DNA of 64,000 nucleotides from Egibacteraceae bacterium (GTDB lineage Bacteria; Actinomycetota; Nitriliruptoria; Euzebyales; Egibacteraceae): positions 199,050 to 263,049 of the forward strand of contig JAUJMS010000001.1 in NCBI GenBank assembly GCA_030446745.1, read 5' to 3'. The position numbers and the translations under genes were made by a program. Positions 9,219-19,293 of the stretch are shown here, piece after piece. Numbering within the stretch: position 1 is the first letter of the stretch; the number at the start of each line of letters is the position of its first letter. Below the pieces are notes generated by a model that saw only the letters and a program-made list of their open reading frames with translations, did not search any database and was not told the origin of the DNA.

Positions 9219-10097
9219 ATGCGCGTCGCCCTGGCCACCTGCGCCGCGCTGCCCGACCTCGACGCCGACGACCTCCCGCTGCTCCACGCGTTGACCGCCC
9301 GCGGTGTGGCCGCGCGGCCGGTCGTGTGGGACGACCCCGACGTCGACTGGTCGCGCGAGGACGCGGTCGTCATCCGCTCGACCTGGGACTACGCGACCCA
9401 GCGCGACCACTTCGTCGCGTGGGCGCGCGAGGTGGCAGGCGCCGTGCCGCTGTTCAACGGTGCCGACGTCGTCGCGGCGAACACCGACAAGACGTACCTG
9501 CGCGACCTCGCGGCGCAGGGGACGCCGACCGTGGAGACCCGCTGGCTCACGCGTGGGGACGCGGTCGACCTCGCCGCCGTGCTCGCCGACGCCGGCTGGA
9601 CCGCCGCCGTCGTCAAGCCGACGGTCTCGGCGGGGGGGCGCGAGACGCTCCGCATCGGCACCGGCGACACCGTGGCCGGACAGGCGCTGGTCGACCGGCT
9701 GCTCGCAGCCGGCGACGCCATGGTCCAGCGCTACCTGCCCGGCGTCGAGCACGACGGCGAGCTGTCGATCGTGTTCGTCGGCGGCGTCGCCACCCATGCG
9801 GTGCGCAAACGCCCCGCTGCGGGCGACTTCCGCGTCCAGGAGCGCTTCGGCGGCAGCTGGACGGGCGCCGACGCGACCGCCGACGAGCTCGCCGTCGCGC
9901 GCGCCGCGCTCACCGCCTGCGCCGACGACGTCCTCTACGCGCGCGTCGACCTGCTGCCGGCACCGGACGGTCCGCGCGTCGTCGAGGTGGAGCTCGTCGA
10001 GCCGAGCCTGTACCTCACCGCGGTGCCGCACGCCGCCGGACGCCTGGCCGACGCGCTGCTCGCACGCCTCGGCCGCCCCGCGCGGGCGTCGGCGTGA
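9219..10097 (+). CDS. ATP-grasp domain protein (RimK/glutathione-synthetase-like)
   Basis: 292 residues. The N-terminal ~90 look like a pre-ATP-grasp domain (MRVALATCAALPDLDADD, then STWDY). The ATP-grasp core has AAVVKPTVSAGG (ATP-binding Lys), QRYLPGVEHDGELSIVFVGG and a metal-binding VVEVELVEPSLYL. Similar stand-alone proteins are annotated as RimK-like or DcsG-like ligases, joining a carboxylate to an amine or thiol using ATP. The substrate is unknown, and no biosynthetic partners stand out. Start ATG 9219 follows the hydratase stop by three bases; its TGA overlaps the GTG of the S9 peptidase, implying translational coupling. Confidence 0.82.
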   Translation: MRVALATCAALPDLDADDLPLLHALTARGVAARPVVWDDPDVDWSREDAVVIRSTWDYATQRDHFVAWAREVAGAVPLFNGADVVAANTDKTYLRDLAAQGTPTVETRWLTRGDAVDLAAVLADAGWTAAVVKPTVSAGGRETLRIGTGDTVAGQALVDRLLAAGDAMVQRYLPGVEHDGELSIVFVGGVATHAVRKRPAAGDFRVQERFGGSWTGADATADELAVARAALTACADDVLYARVDLLPAPDGPRVVEVELVEPSLYLTAVPHAAGRLADALLARLGRPARASA

Positions 10098-11884
10098 GCG
10101 CCGTCCCGGCGTGGCAGCGCCGCTACCGCGCCGCCCGGGTCTCGCTGCCGACGTGGGCGGAGGCGCGACCGGACCGCGTGGTGTACGCGACGAACGCGTC
10201 GGGCGTGTGGCAGGTGGTCTCGTGGGACCTGGCCGAGGACCGGCACGCGACAATCACCGACAAGCCGACCGGGGTGCTGGCCGGCCGGGCGACCCCCGAC
10301 GGGAACGGCGTCGTGTGGTTCGACGACGCCGCCGGCGACGAGGTGGGCACCTACGTCGTCGCGCCGTTCGTCGGCGGCGCGGCGAAGCCGCTCGTCCCCG
10401 AGGCCGGCAGCGGCTGGTCGGAGGGGCTGAGCTGGCGTGGCGCACGGCTGGCCGTGGGACTGTCCGACCGCGACGGCTTTCGCGTCGGCGTGCGCGACGA
10501 CGAGGGGTACCGCAAGGTGTACGCCTCGGACCATCCGGCCGGCGTCGGTGGGCTCAGCCGTGACGGGCTGCTCCTGGCGGTGTCGCACACCGAGCACGGC
10601 GACACGATCCACCCGGCCCTGCGCGTCCTCGACGCGCGCACCGGCGAGGCGCTGGCCGAGCTGTGGGACGGCGCGGGCAACGGCGTGTCGCCCGCCGGGT
10701 GGTCGCCGGTCCCCGGAGACGGCCGCCTTGCGGTGCTCGCCGACCGCAGCGGCCGCACCCGGCCGGAGGTGTGGACCCCCACGACCGGCGAGCGCGTCGC
10801 GCTGACGGTCGACCTGCCCGGCGAGGTGTCGGTCGCCGACTGGGCGCCGGACGGGACGGCGCTGCTGCTCGCCCACGCCCACCTCGGGCGCGTCGAGCTG
10901 CACCGCTACGACCTCGCCGAGCACCGGATGGCGCCGGTCGCGCTGCCGGAGGGCACGCTGCGCGGCGCGCGCATCCGCGACGACGGCACGCTGTGGTACG
11001 CGTACACCTCCTCCGCCCACGCGCCGCAGGTGCGGCGGCGAACGCCCGACGGCCGCGACGAGGCCCTGCTCGCACCCCCCGGCGAGCCGGCCCCCGATGG
11101 CATCGCGTACACGTCGCTGCACTACCCCAACGACGACGGAAACGAGGTCCACGCGTTCCTCGCGACGCCACCAGGCGACGCGCCCTTCCCGGTCGTCGTC
11201 GAGGTCCACGGCGGCCCCACCGCGCAAGTCACCGACAGCTTCGACCCGGAGGTCCAAGCGTGGGTCGACCACGGCTTCGCCGTCCTGCAGCCGAACTACC
11301 GCGGCTCCACCGGCTACGGCAAGGCATGGGAGGACGCGCTCATCGGCGACCCGGGGCGCCCCGAGCTCGTCGACGTGCTCGCCGGGCTGCGTCACCTCGT
11401 CGCTGAAGGCCTCGCCGACCCGGCACGCACGGTGCTGACGGGATCGTCGTGGGGCGGCTACCTCACGTTGCAGGGCATCGGCACCCAACCCGACGCGTGG
11501 GCCGCGGCCGTCGCCGTCGTGCCGGTCGCCGACTACCCCACCGCGTACGCCGACGAAAGCCCGGGCTTGCAGGAGTTCGACCGGTCGCTGTTCGGCGGCA
11601 CGCCCGACGACCTGCCGGACCTCTACCGGGAGCGCTCGCCGCTCACCCACGTCGACGCCGTGCGCGCCCCGGTGCTGATCATCACCGGGGCGAACGACAC
11701 CCGCTGCCCCAAGCGCCAGGTCGACAACTACGTCGCCGCGCTCGCCGCGCGAGGCGCTCCGCACGCCTACGACGTGTTCGAGGCGGGGCACGGCTCGCTC
11801 GCCGTCGACGAGGCGATCCGCCAGCGTGCGCTCGCGCTCGACTTTGTCGCGCAGCACCTCGGCACGCCTCCCGCACAGCGCTGA
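10094..11884 (+). CDS. S9 family prolyl oligopeptidase / acylaminoacyl peptidase
   Basis: 596-residue cytoplasmic serine peptidase. Residues ~1-340 form a beta-propeller (repeats such as DGNGVVWFDDAAGDE, DGRLAVLADRSGRTRPEVW). Residues ~350-596 are an alpha/beta hydrolase: VEVHGGPTAQ oxyanion region, GSSWGGYLT with the nucleophile Ser, ITGANDTRCP with the Asp, EAGHGSL with the His. The chain fits the S9C group, which cleaves short or N-acylated peptides. Start GTG 10094 overlaps the preceding stop (GTGA). A plus-strand frame opens far upstream at 9326 but is a shadow of the ATP-grasp gene. Confidence 0.9.
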   Translation: MSAVPAWQRRYRAARVSLPTWAEARPDRVVYATNASGVWQVVSWDLAEDRHATITDKPTGVLAGRATPDGNGVVWFDDAAGDEVGTYVVAPFVGGAAKPLVPEAGSGWSEGLSWRGARLAVGLSDRDGFRVGVRDDEGYRKVYASDHPAGVGGLSRDGLLLAVSHTEHGDTIHPALRVLDARTGEALAELWDGAGNGVSPAGWSPVPGDGRLAVLADRSGRTRPEVWTPTTGERVALTVDLPGEVSVADWAPDGTALLLAHAHLGRVELHRYDLAEHRMAPVALPEGTLRGARIRDDGTLWYAYTSSAHAPQVRRRTPDGRDEALLAPPGEPAPDGIAYTSLHYPNDDGNEVHAFLATPPGDAPFPVVVEVHGGPTAQVTDSFDPEVQAWVDHGFAVLQPNYRGSTGYGKAWEDALIGDPGRPELVDVLAGLRHLVAEGLADPARTVLTGSSWGGYLTLQGIGTQPDAWAAAVAVVPVADYPTAYADESPGLQEFDRSLFGGTPDDLPDLYRERSPLTHVDAVRAPVLIITGANDTRCPKRQVDNYVAALAARGAPHAYDVFEAGHGSLAVDEAIRQRALALDFVAQHLGTPPAQR

Positions 11885-11998
11885 CACCGGCTTCGTCGCG
11901 CGCTGGGTCGGCCTCCTGTGCGGCGCTCGCGACCGCACGGTCGCGCTACGGTTGCTCCCCCAGGCGGCGCAGGCACGACGGGAGCACGGACGACGGCC

Positions 11999-14434
11999 AT
12001 GGCGGGCGGCACAGCACCGGACGACCGTCGCGTCCTCGATGCGATGGCCGACGCGGTCGTGGCGGTTGGTGCCGACGACGTGGTGCGCTACGCGAACCGG
12101 GCGGCGGAGCGCATCCTGGGATGGCCATCGTCCGAGCTCGCCGGCCGGCGGTTCACCGAGCTGCTCGCACCAGGAGTGGCCGCGATGCTCGCCGGGGGCT
12201 TCGCCACCTACGTGCGCGAACACGCCACCGCCGTCGTCGACGGCATCCTGCGCCTGACCGTCACCCGCAGCACCGGCAGCACCGTCGACGTCGAGGCGGT
12301 CGTGTCGACATCGACGGGCGACGACGACGACTGGGTCGCAGTCGTCAGCATGCGCGACCCGGGGCGGGTGGGACCGGAGCGCGAGGTCGCCTTCCCGCTG
12401 CTCGTGCGCGCCAGCGCGCTGCTGTCGTCGATGCCCGACTACGACGCGACGCTGCGGGCGGTCGGTGACCTCGTCGTTCCGGCGCTCGCCGACTGGTGCG
12501 CCGTCGACGTGGTCGGCCCCGACCGCGCGATCCGGCGAGTCGTCCTCGCGCACGCCGACCCCGCGAAGGCGACAGCTGCCGCACAACTGCGCGATCGCCT
12601 GCCCCCCGCCGACAGCGACCACCCGCTCGGGGCCGTCCTGAGCACGGGCGAGCCGATGTTGCTGCCCGAGATCCCCGACGAGGTGCTCGTCGCCGCAGCC
12701 GAGGACGACGAACATCTGCGGCTGCTGCGCACGCTCGGCTTCTCCTCGGCGATGGTCGTACCGCTGCGCGCGCGGGGACGCACCCTCGGCGCGATGACAC
12801 TGGTCGCCGCGGAGTCCGGCCGGCGGTACAACCGCGCGGACCTCGCGCTGGTCGACGACCTGGCCGGCCGGGTGGCGCTCGCCGTCGACAACGCGCGGCT
12901 GTACCGCGATGTGCAGGCGGCCGAGCAACGGTTCCGCCACCTCGTCGACAGCCTCGACGCGATCGTGTGGGAAGCCGACCCCGCGACCCTGCGCACGATC
13001 TACGTCAGCCACCGCGCCGAGGAGATCCTCGGCTACCCGGTGCAGCGCTGGCTGGACGAACCCGACTTCTTCTGGCAGTCGGTGCTGCATCCCGACGACC
13101 GAGACCACGTTCTCGACTACTGCCGGACGCGCCTGCGCGAGCGCCTTCCCATCGACGTCGAGTACCGCGCGCTGGCGGCCGACGGGCGTACCGTGTGGCT
13201 GCGCGACATCTCGGATTTCACCGTGGGGGCCGACGGCGAGGCGCACCGCACCAGCGGACTGATGATCGACGTCACCGACCGCAAGGGGATCGAGAACGAG
13301 CTGCGCTACCAGCGGGCGCTGCTCGAGACGCAGAACGAGCACGCCGTCGACGGGGTGCTCGTCGTCTCGCCGACGGGCGAGATGACGTCGTTCAACCAGC
13401 GCTTCATCGACCTGTGGCCCATCCCCGACCACGTCGTCGCGAGCCGGTCCGACGCGGCGGCACTGCAGTCGGTCCTCGACAAGCTCGTCGACCCGGATGC
13501 GTTCCTCACCCGGGTCGAGGAGCTGTACACCGCACAGATGGCGGGACGCGACGAGCTGCATCTGCTCGACGGCCGGGTCTTCGACCGCTACGGCACACCG
13601 CTGCGCGGACCCGACGGAGCGTTCTACGGCTACGCCTGGTACGTCCGTGACATCACCGAGCAGAAGCAGTTCCAACAGCAGCTCGCCGAAAGTGGCGAGC
13701 GCTTCGCGCGGCTCGCGCGCACGCTGCAGCAGAGCCTGCTCCCACCCAACCTGCCGGAGATGCCCGGCGTCGAGGTGGCGGCGCGCTACCTGCCGGCCGG
13801 CCGCGGCATGGACGTCGGCGGCGACTTCTATGACCTGTTCCGCACCGGGGCACGCACGTGGGGCATCGTGATGGGCGACGTGTGCGGCAAAGGCGCCGAG
13901 GCGGCGACGGTGACGGCGCTCGCCCGCTACACCGTGCGCGCCGCCGCGATGCAGACCCGCAAGCCACGCGAGATCCTCGCCACGCTCAACGAGGCGATCA
14001 TCCGGCAGCGCTCCGGCGACGAGCGATTCGTCACGGCGGTCTACGCGAGCGTGCGGCGGGGGCCGGACGGCGCCCGGTTGCGCATCGCCTGTGGCGGCCA
14101 CCCGTTGCCGCTGGTGCTGCGCGAGAGCGGCCGCGTGATGACGGTCGGCCGGACGGGGACGCTGCTGGGACTGTTCCGCGACATCGAGGTCAAAGACGCC
14201 TCGGTGCACCTGCGCCACGGCGACGCGCTGGTGCTGTTCACCGACGGGGTGATCGAGGCCCGCGACGAGGAGGGGGAGCTGTTCGACGAGCAGCGCCTGC
14301 GCGACCTGCTCGCCGACTGTGCCGGACTCGACGCCGCCGAGATCGCCAAGCGTGTAGAGGAGGCGGTGCTCGGCTACTCGGCTGGGGAACCGGCCGACGA
14401 CACCGCCGTGCTCGTCCTGCGCGTCACCGACTGA
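11999..14434 (+). CDS. PAS/GAF sensor protein with PP2C (SpoIIE-type) phosphatase
   Basis: 811-residue multidomain signalling protein. Order: PAS (~10-110, YANRAAERILGWPSSEL), GAF (~140-300), PAS (~310-430, YVSHRAEEILGYPVQRW), PAS (~440-560, TSFNQRFIDLWPIP), then a PP2C-type Ser/Thr phosphatase (~575-811) with GGDFYDLF, MGDVCGKGAEAA, FTDGVIEARDE and ADDTAVLVLR, the metal-binding Asp residues being present. This is the RsbU/SpoIIE architecture; in actinobacteria such proteins dephosphorylate anti-sigma antagonists or act in light, redox or stress sensing. No transmembrane helix, so cytoplasmic sensing. No anti-sigma or antagonist gene lies nearby. Start ATG 11999 is the first giving PAS-like sequence, with GGAG about 14 bases upstream. 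Confidence 0.9.
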   Translation: MAGGTAPDDRRVLDAMADAVVAVGADDVVRYANRAAERILGWPSSELAGRRFTELLAPGVAAMLAGGFATYVREHATAVVDGILRLTVTRSTGSTVDVEAVVSTSTGDDDDWVAVVSMRDPGRVGPEREVAFPLLVRASALLSSMPDYDATLRAVGDLVVPALADWCAVDVVGPDRAIRRVVLAHADPAKATAAAQLRDRLPPADSDHPLGAVLSTGEPMLLPEIPDEVLVAAAEDDEHLRLLRTLGFSSAMVVPLRARGRTLGAMTLVAAESGRRYNRADLALVDDLAGRVALAVDNARLYRDVQAAEQRFRHLVDSLDAIVWEADPATLRTIYVSHRAEEILGYPVQRWLDEPDFFWQSVLHPDDRDHVLDYCRTRLRERLPIDVEYRALAADGRTVWLRDISDFTVGADGEAHRTSGLMIDVTDRKGIENELRYQRALLETQNEHAVDGVLVVSPTGEMTSFNQRFIDLWPIPDHVVASRSDAAALQSVLDKLVDPDAFLTRVEELYTAQMAGRDELHLLDGRVFDRYGTPLRGPDGAFYGYAWYVRDITEQKQFQQQLAESGERFARLARTLQQSLLPPNLPEMPGVEVAARYLPAGRGMDVGGDFYDLFRTGARTWGIVMGDVCGKGAEAATVTALARYTVRAAAMQTRKPREILATLNEAIIRQRSGDERFVTAVYASVRRGPDGARLRIACGGHPLPLVLRESGRVMTVGRTGTLLGLFRDIEVKDASVHLRHGDALVLFTDGVIEARDEEGELFDEQRLRDLLADCAGLDAAEIAKRVEEAVLGYSAGEPADDTAVLVLRVTD

Positions 14435-14441
14435 GCAGTCG

Positions 14442-14852
14442 TCAACCCTCGAACGGCGCGTCGAGCACCGCGTCGAACCAGCGGCGCAGCGCGTCGAGGC
14501 CGTCGGTCACGGGGTCCACGACCGTGCCGACGTCGCGCAGCCTGCCGGCGGGGCGGTCCGACACGACGAGCACGGGGCCCGCGTGCCCGGCGGCCAGCAT
14601 CGCGAAGTCGCCGTCACCGGACGCCAGCACCAGCGGTTGCCCACCGGGCCGGTACGCCGCGACGAGGACGAGGTCCGCGGCCTGCCAGCCCTCGACGCTG
14701 TTGACCGTCGCCGCACGCGGCCAGACGATGCCGGCCAGCGCCCGCGCGCTTCCCGCAACGACGACGTCGACCTCGCCGGACGGCAGCGTCCGCAGCAACG
14801 CCCGCACGCGCGCGGCGGACAGGTTGTCCGCGTCGACGAGGACCTGGATCAC
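14442..14852 (-). CDS. NYN/PIN-like domain protein
   Basis: 136 residues. It opens with IQVLVDADNLS, an acidic strand typical of NYN/PIN-like nucleases, and has VLASGDGDFAML, the second acidic cluster of that fold, then a weak SDRPAG segment. NYN proteins of this type are metal-dependent RNases, but the third acidic residue is not obvious, so activity is inferred only. It converges on the phosphatase gene with 7 bases between stops and starts 9 bases after the DUF368 gene stop, suggesting a small operon with it. Confidence 0.7.
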   Translation of the reverse strand: MIQVLVDADNLSAARVRALLRTLPSGEVDVVVAGSARALAGIVWPRAATVNSVEGWQAADLVLVAAYRPGGQPLVLASGDGDFAMLAAGHAGPVLVVSDRPAGRLRDVGTVVDPVTDGLDALRRWFDAVLDAPFEG

Positions 14853-14861
14853 GGCTGCGGA

Positions 14862-15791
14862 TCAGTCGTGCAGCGGCAGATCCTCACGGCCCACCCGCGC
14901 ACCGGCACGCGTCAACGCCGTGACCGCCGCGGCGGCGACCAGCGCCAACGCCACCGCGACCGCGAGCGCGCCGAGCGACGGCGGCGGGAGCAGCCCGCGG
15001 TCGGCGTCCTGCCACGGCCACAGTGCGCGCAGCGACCCGGCCATCAGGCCCACCAGGGCGGCCATCGTGAGCGAATGGTGGCGCGCCAACAGGTGCTCGA
15101 GCAGGCGCGAGAACGCGCCGAGCCCGAGTACGCAACCGGCGACGAACGTCGCGACGTACGGCAGGTCGCGCGCGCTGAGCGCGGCCAGCGTCGGCTCGTA
15201 GACCCCCAGCACGAGCAGCAGGAACGCCCCGCTCACGCCCGGCAGGATCATCGCGCAGATGGCCACCGCCCCGGCGGTGAACACCTGCGGCAACGACGGC
15301 GCCACGCCGCTGCGTGGCGGCAGGCCGACGAGGACGAACGCCGCAACCGCGGCGACCGCGACGCACACCAGCGCGGTCGCGTCGCGCCGCTCGACCCGCC
15401 GCCACGGCACGGCGAGCGAGCCCGCGATGAGTCCGAAGAACACCGCGAGCATCTGCACCGGGTAGGCCTCGAGCAGACCAGGGATGACGGCCGCGCCGAT
15501 CACAAACGCGGTGACGATCCCGACGCCCAGCGGCACGACGAGCGCCCAGTCGACCTCGCCCAGGCGGCGTCGCGCGCCCGGCAGGTCGCCGCGCACGGCG
15601 CTGACCGGTGCCGACGCCGCCGCGCGGATCGAGGTGACCAGCCGTTCGTAGATGCCGACGATGAGCGCGACCGTTCCGCCGCTCACGCCGGGGATGACGT
15701 CCGCGGTGCCCATGAGCAGCCCCTGGGCAAACGTCGTTCCGGCGGCGGCGGGCCTGCCGGTCCGGCGGCGCGCGGGGCGGGTGGTCGTCAT
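14862..15791 (-). CDS. DUF368 membrane protein (polyprenyl-phosphate transporter family)
   Basis: 309 residues with about eight to nine hydrophobic segments. The hallmark GTADVIPGVSGGTVALIVGIYE near the N-terminus and a second internal ILPGVSGAFLLLVLGVYEP are the paired re-entrant repeats of DUF368. Some members (PopT) recycle undecaprenyl phosphate across the membrane for cell-wall synthesis, and that role is likely here. ATG 15791 is chosen because the family start lies just after it; the frame is open to 15920 but the extra residues look non-coding. Downstream is the NYN-like gene; upstream a divergent nuclease gene. Confidence 0.85.
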   Translation of the reverse strand: MTTTRPARRRTGRPAAAGTTFAQGLLMGTADVIPGVSGGTVALIVGIYERLVTSIRAAASAPVSAVRGDLPGARRRLGEVDWALVVPLGVGIVTAFVIGAAVIPGLLEAYPVQMLAVFFGLIAGSLAVPWRRVERRDATALVCVAVAAVAAFVLVGLPPRSGVAPSLPQVFTAGAVAICAMILPGVSGAFLLLVLGVYEPTLAALSARDLPYVATFVAGCVLGLGAFSRLLEHLLARHHSLTMAALVGLMAGSLRALWPWQDADRGLLPPPSLGALAVAVALALVAAAAVTALTRAGARVGREDLPLHD

Positions 15792-15909
15792 GGTGGTCGA
15801 GGGTAGGTCACGCCCGGCGTGCAGCGGTACTCGGCTGCCGGCGGCGGCTTTCCACCGGGCCGGGCGGACATCCGGCCGGCTGTCGCACCCGCCCGTTACG
15901 CTGCCTGCC

Positions 15910-16839
15910 ATGACGAGCACCGCCGTCCCCGACGTCGCCGGCCCGGTCGGTGACGCCGGCGGCAGGCCGCCGCTGCGGCTGTCGTTCAGCCGCGTCGACA
16001 GCTACCGCTCGTGTCCCCTGCGCTTCCGTTTCGCCTACGTCGACAGGCTTCCGACCGTTCCCAGCCCGCACCTGTCGTGGGGCTCCTCGATCCACACCGC
16101 CCTCGAGGCGTGGTGGGACTGCAAGCTGCCCGAACCGCCCCCGGTGGAGGTGCTGCTCGACACCCTCTACGCCCGCTGGGACGACGAGGGCTTCGCCGGC
16201 ATGCCGCGCGACGAGAAGATCCGCTGGTACCGCCACGCGCAGGACGTGTTGCGCCGCCACCACGCCCGCCACGCCGCCGCATATGTCCCTGCCGTCGCGA
16301 CCGAGCAATGGTTCGAGTTCGACGTCGGGGACGACGTCACCGTCGTCGGCTCGATCGACCACGTCGCACGCACGGGCAACGGTGGCTTCGGCATCGTCGA
16401 CTGGAAGACCAACCGCCGGGCCAAGACGCGCCAGCAGGTCGCCGGCAGCCTGCAGCTGGCGATCTACACCCTGGCCGCGGCGCACCTGTGGGGCCGCGAG
16501 CCCGACTGGGTGGCGCTGGACTTCGTCGTCCCCGGGGTGCGCGTCACCGTCGACCGCGCCGACATCGACACCGACCACGCCCTGGCCGAGATCCACGCGG
16601 TCGCCGCGCTGGTCCGCGCCGAGGCGTTCGACCCGGCCCCGTCGGCGCTGTGCGGCTGGTGTGACTGGCGGGCGGTGTGCCCCGCGTTCGAGGGCGACGG
16701 CCCCGACGTCGCCGGGACCGCGGTCGTCGAGCTGCAGCGGCTGCGGCGGCGCCAGGAACGCGACCGCCAGCGCATCGCCGAGCTCGAGCGGGTGGTGCGC
16801 GACCGCCTCGGCGTGGAGGCGGTCCTCGAGGTCGGCTGA
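15910..16839 (+). CDS. RecB-family PD-(D/E)XK nuclease with Fe-S-type cysteines
   Basis: 309-residue nuclease of the Cas4/AddB C-terminal kind. Residues ~20-35 carry SFSRVDSYRSCPLRFRFAYV with a first Cys. The nuclease core has GSIDHV and FGIVDWKTNRR (the D and E/D-x-K elements), then QLAIYTLAAAHL with the Gln/Tyr of RecB nucleases. A C-terminal LCGWCDWRAVCPAF gives three more Cys, completing the four-Cys pattern that binds a 4Fe-4S cluster in Cas4 and AddB. Stand-alone members are common in actinobacteria and thought to act in DNA repair. The frame is open from 15652 but family sequence begins at ATG 15910. No CRISPR genes are present. Confidence 0.87.
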   Translation: MTSTAVPDVAGPVGDAGGRPPLRLSFSRVDSYRSCPLRFRFAYVDRLPTVPSPHLSWGSSIHTALEAWWDCKLPEPPPVEVLLDTLYARWDDEGFAGMPRDEKIRWYRHAQDVLRRHHARHAAAYVPAVATEQWFEFDVGDDVTVVGSIDHVARTGNGGFGIVDWKTNRRAKTRQQVAGSLQLAIYTLAAAHLWGREPDWVALDFVVPGVRVTVDRADIDTDHALAEIHAVAALVRAEAFDPAPSALCGWCDWRAVCPAFEGDGPDVAGTAVVELQRLRRRQERDRQRIAELERVVRDRLGVEAVLEVG

Positions 16840-16850
16840 CCGGCGTCGGT

Positions 16851-17252
<402 letters not shown>

Positions 17253-17291
17253 GCCCAAGCGTACGCGAGCGGCCTCGCGGGCACCTTGGCG

Positions 17292-18023
17292 TCAGACGAG
17301 GACGAGGATGCGGCCGCACTGCTCGCAGCGGGCGAGACCCTCGGCGGAGTCGGCGCGGACGTCTTCCAGCTCGATCTGGGTCAGCTCGAGGCGGCAGCCG
17401 GCGCAGGTGCGGCCCTGCAGCTCGGCGACGCCGACGCCGTCCTTGCGTGCGCGCAGCTCCTCGTAGTACTCGAGCACCTCGCCGGGCAGCTCCTTGGCCA
17501 CGGCGTCACGCTCGGCGGCGCGTTCCCGCAGCTCGGCGTCGATGTCCGTGGCGGCGTGGTCACGCGCCTCGGTCAACGCCGCGACGGCGCCGGTGAGCTC
17601 GCCGTGACGCTCTTTGAGCGTCGCGACGAGCGATTCGAGATCCTCGACCTGCTCCATGATCTCGATCAACGCGTCCTCGAGGTCGCCTTTGCGCGCGCGC
17701 AGCGACGACAGCTCGGCGCGCAGCGCGTCGACCTCCTTCTCGGAGCGGATGAGCCCCGAGTACATCCGCCCCTCCTCGGACTTGCGGCGGGAGTCGACGG
17801 TGGCGATCTCCGCCTCGTGACGGCGCTGCTGGGTCGACAGCCGGTCGAGCCGGTCGCGTGCGGTGGCGTACTCGGACGTCACCCTCGCGAGGGTCTCGGC
17901 GTTGTCGTCGAGCGCCTTCTGCTCGGGCAGGTTCGCGCGCCGGTACCGCAGCTTGTGGATCGCGCTGTCGACACGCTGGAGGTCGAGCAGGCGGCGCTGC
18001 TGCGCCGGAGTGGCCGGGATCAC
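17292..18023 (-). CDS. Coiled-coil C4-type zinc-ribbon protein (zf-RING_7/DUF164)
   Basis: 243 residues. The first ~190 are a long antiparallel coiled coil rich in Arg, Glu and Leu (QRVDSAIHKLRYRRANL, SEKEVDALRAELSSLRARKG). The C-terminus has CAGCRLELTQIEL and CEQCGRILV, the four-Cys zinc ribbon. Members are thought to bind nucleic acid or ribosome-associated partners; H. pylori HP0958 is a related structure. Start GTG 18023 has AAGGAG just upstream and overlaps the Nif3 stop in a GTGA junction, so the two are translationally coupled. Confidence 0.88.
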   Translation of the reverse strand: MIPATPAQQRRLLDLQRVDSAIHKLRYRRANLPEQKALDDNAETLARVTSEYATARDRLDRLSTQQRRHEAEIATVDSRRKSEEGRMYSGLIRSEKEVDALRAELSSLRARKGDLEDALIEIMEQVEDLESLVATLKERHGELTGAVAALTEARDHAATDIDAELRERAAERDAVAKELPGEVLEYYEELRARKDGVGVAELQGRTCAGCRLELTQIELEDVRADSAEGLARCEQCGRILVLV

Positions 18024-19180
18024 TGGGCTCCTTCCGTGTCGAGCCCTGCCGGCCGGTACTGCGCCCACGGCTCGCTGCGCGCCGCCGACGCTAGCAGGCG
18101 CGCGGTCAGGCCACGGGCCGTCGCCGCGGCTGCGAGCGTGGCGTGCAACGACGGGAGCGCGGCCGCCTCCGTCGCGCCGTGCCCCGCGTCGACCAGCGCG
18201 AGGCCCTGCGTCAGCGCATCGAGCGCGACGTGGTGGCGCAGGTCGCCGGTGACGTACACGTCGGCGGCCTCGGCGAGCGCCGCCCCGACCAAACTGTCGC
18301 CTGCGCCGCCACACGCCGCCACGCGCCGGACCGGTCGTTCGAGGTCTCCGGCGACGCGCAGGTGCGGCGCCGGCAGTCCGGCGGCAAGCCGGTCGGCAAC
18401 CGTGCGCAGCGGCAGCGCGGTGGGCAGCTCGCCGACGCGGCCGAGCCCTCTACCGCCGGCGGGCGGCGGGGCGACCAGGACGAGGTCGTAGGCGACCTCC
18501 TCGTAGGGGTGCGTCGCGACGAGCGCGGCCACGACCTCCGCGACCGCCGCGCGTGGAACGACGACCTCCAGCCGGTCCTCGGCGACCTCGTTGCGCCGGC
18601 CGACCTCGCCCACGACCGGCTGCGCCCCGGGGCCCGGGCGAAACGTCCCCGTGCCGCGGACGCGGAAGCTCACCTCGTCATATGCGCCGATGCGCCCGGC
18701 ACCGGCCGCGGCGACGGCGGCGAGCACCGCGTCGGTCGACTCGGGGGGCACGAACGTCACGAGCTTCACACCGCCGGCGCCACGTTCGTCCACCGGCAGC
18801 AGCGGGCGCGCCTCCCGCAGCCCGAGCAGGCGCACGATCGGGTCGGTCGTCCCGTCGACCGCCGCGTCGAAGTTCGTGTGCGCAGCGAGGACCGCGACGC
18901 CCGTCCGCGCCGCGCGCAGCGCCAGGCGACCCGCGGCGGTTGCGCCGGTCAACCGCTCCAGCGGCCGGAACAGCAGCGGGTGATGGGCGACCAGGAGGTC
19001 GGCACCACGGTCGCGCGCCTCGTCGATCGTGGCCGGCGTGACGTCGAGACAGACGAGCACGCCCGCAACGCCGTCGTCCTCGTCGCCCACCTGCAAGCCC
19101 GTCGCGTCCCACGGCTGCGCCGACGACTCCGGGTAGCACGCGTCGACCAGCGCGACCCAGTCGGCGAGGCGGTCAGCCAT
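18020..19180 (-). CDS. Nif3-like dinuclear metal-centre protein
   Basis: 386 residues, the longer Nif3 form with an inserted central domain. The motifs LVAHHPLLF and AAHTNFDAA near the start and the late YVTGDLRHHVALDA with DAGHGATE provide the His, Asp and Glu that bind two metal ions. Some members have GTP cyclohydrolase or phosphatase-like activity, but the general role is unknown. The inserted THPYEEVAYDL segment (about residue 225) is the ring-forming YqfO/CutA-like domain. It is adjacent to the zinc-ribbon gene and rnpB as in other actinobacteria. Confidence 0.9.
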   Translation of the reverse strand: MADRLADWVALVDACYPESSAQPWDATGLQVGDEDDGVAGVLVCLDVTPATIDEARDRGADLLVAHHPLLFRPLERLTGATAAGRLALRAARTGVAVLAAHTNFDAAVDGTTDPIVRLLGLREARPLLPVDERGAGGVKLVTFVPPESTDAVLAAVAAAGAGRIGAYDEVSFRVRGTGTFRPGPGAQPVVGEVGRRNEVAEDRLEVVVPRAAVAEVVAALVATHPYEEVAYDLVLVAPPPAGGRGLGRVGELPTALPLRTVADRLAAGLPAPHLRVAGDLERPVRRVAACGGAGDSLVGAALAEAADVYVTGDLRHHVALDALTQGLALVDAGHGATEAAALPSLHATLAAAATARGLTARLLASAARSEPWAQYRPAGLDTEGAQ

Positions 19181-19293
19181 AGACGCCGCAGCCTAGGTGA
19201 CTAAAGTTGCGCGCCGCGGCGTCCGAACACGTACGAGACGCCAAAGGTGTGTCCGTCCTCCGGCGAGCGCGAACTACGGCCAGGAAGCGGCTG

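Noticed and set aside
9935..14218. 1,427-codon minus-strand open frame
   Set aside because: It is antisense to the ATP-grasp, S9 peptidase and phosphatase genes, has Arg/His/Val-rich composition and no domain. High-GC DNA produces such long shadows.
15910..16839. CRISPR-Cas4 system
   Set aside because: The nuclease resembles Cas4 in fold and cysteines, but no repeats or other cas genes are present anywhere in the window.
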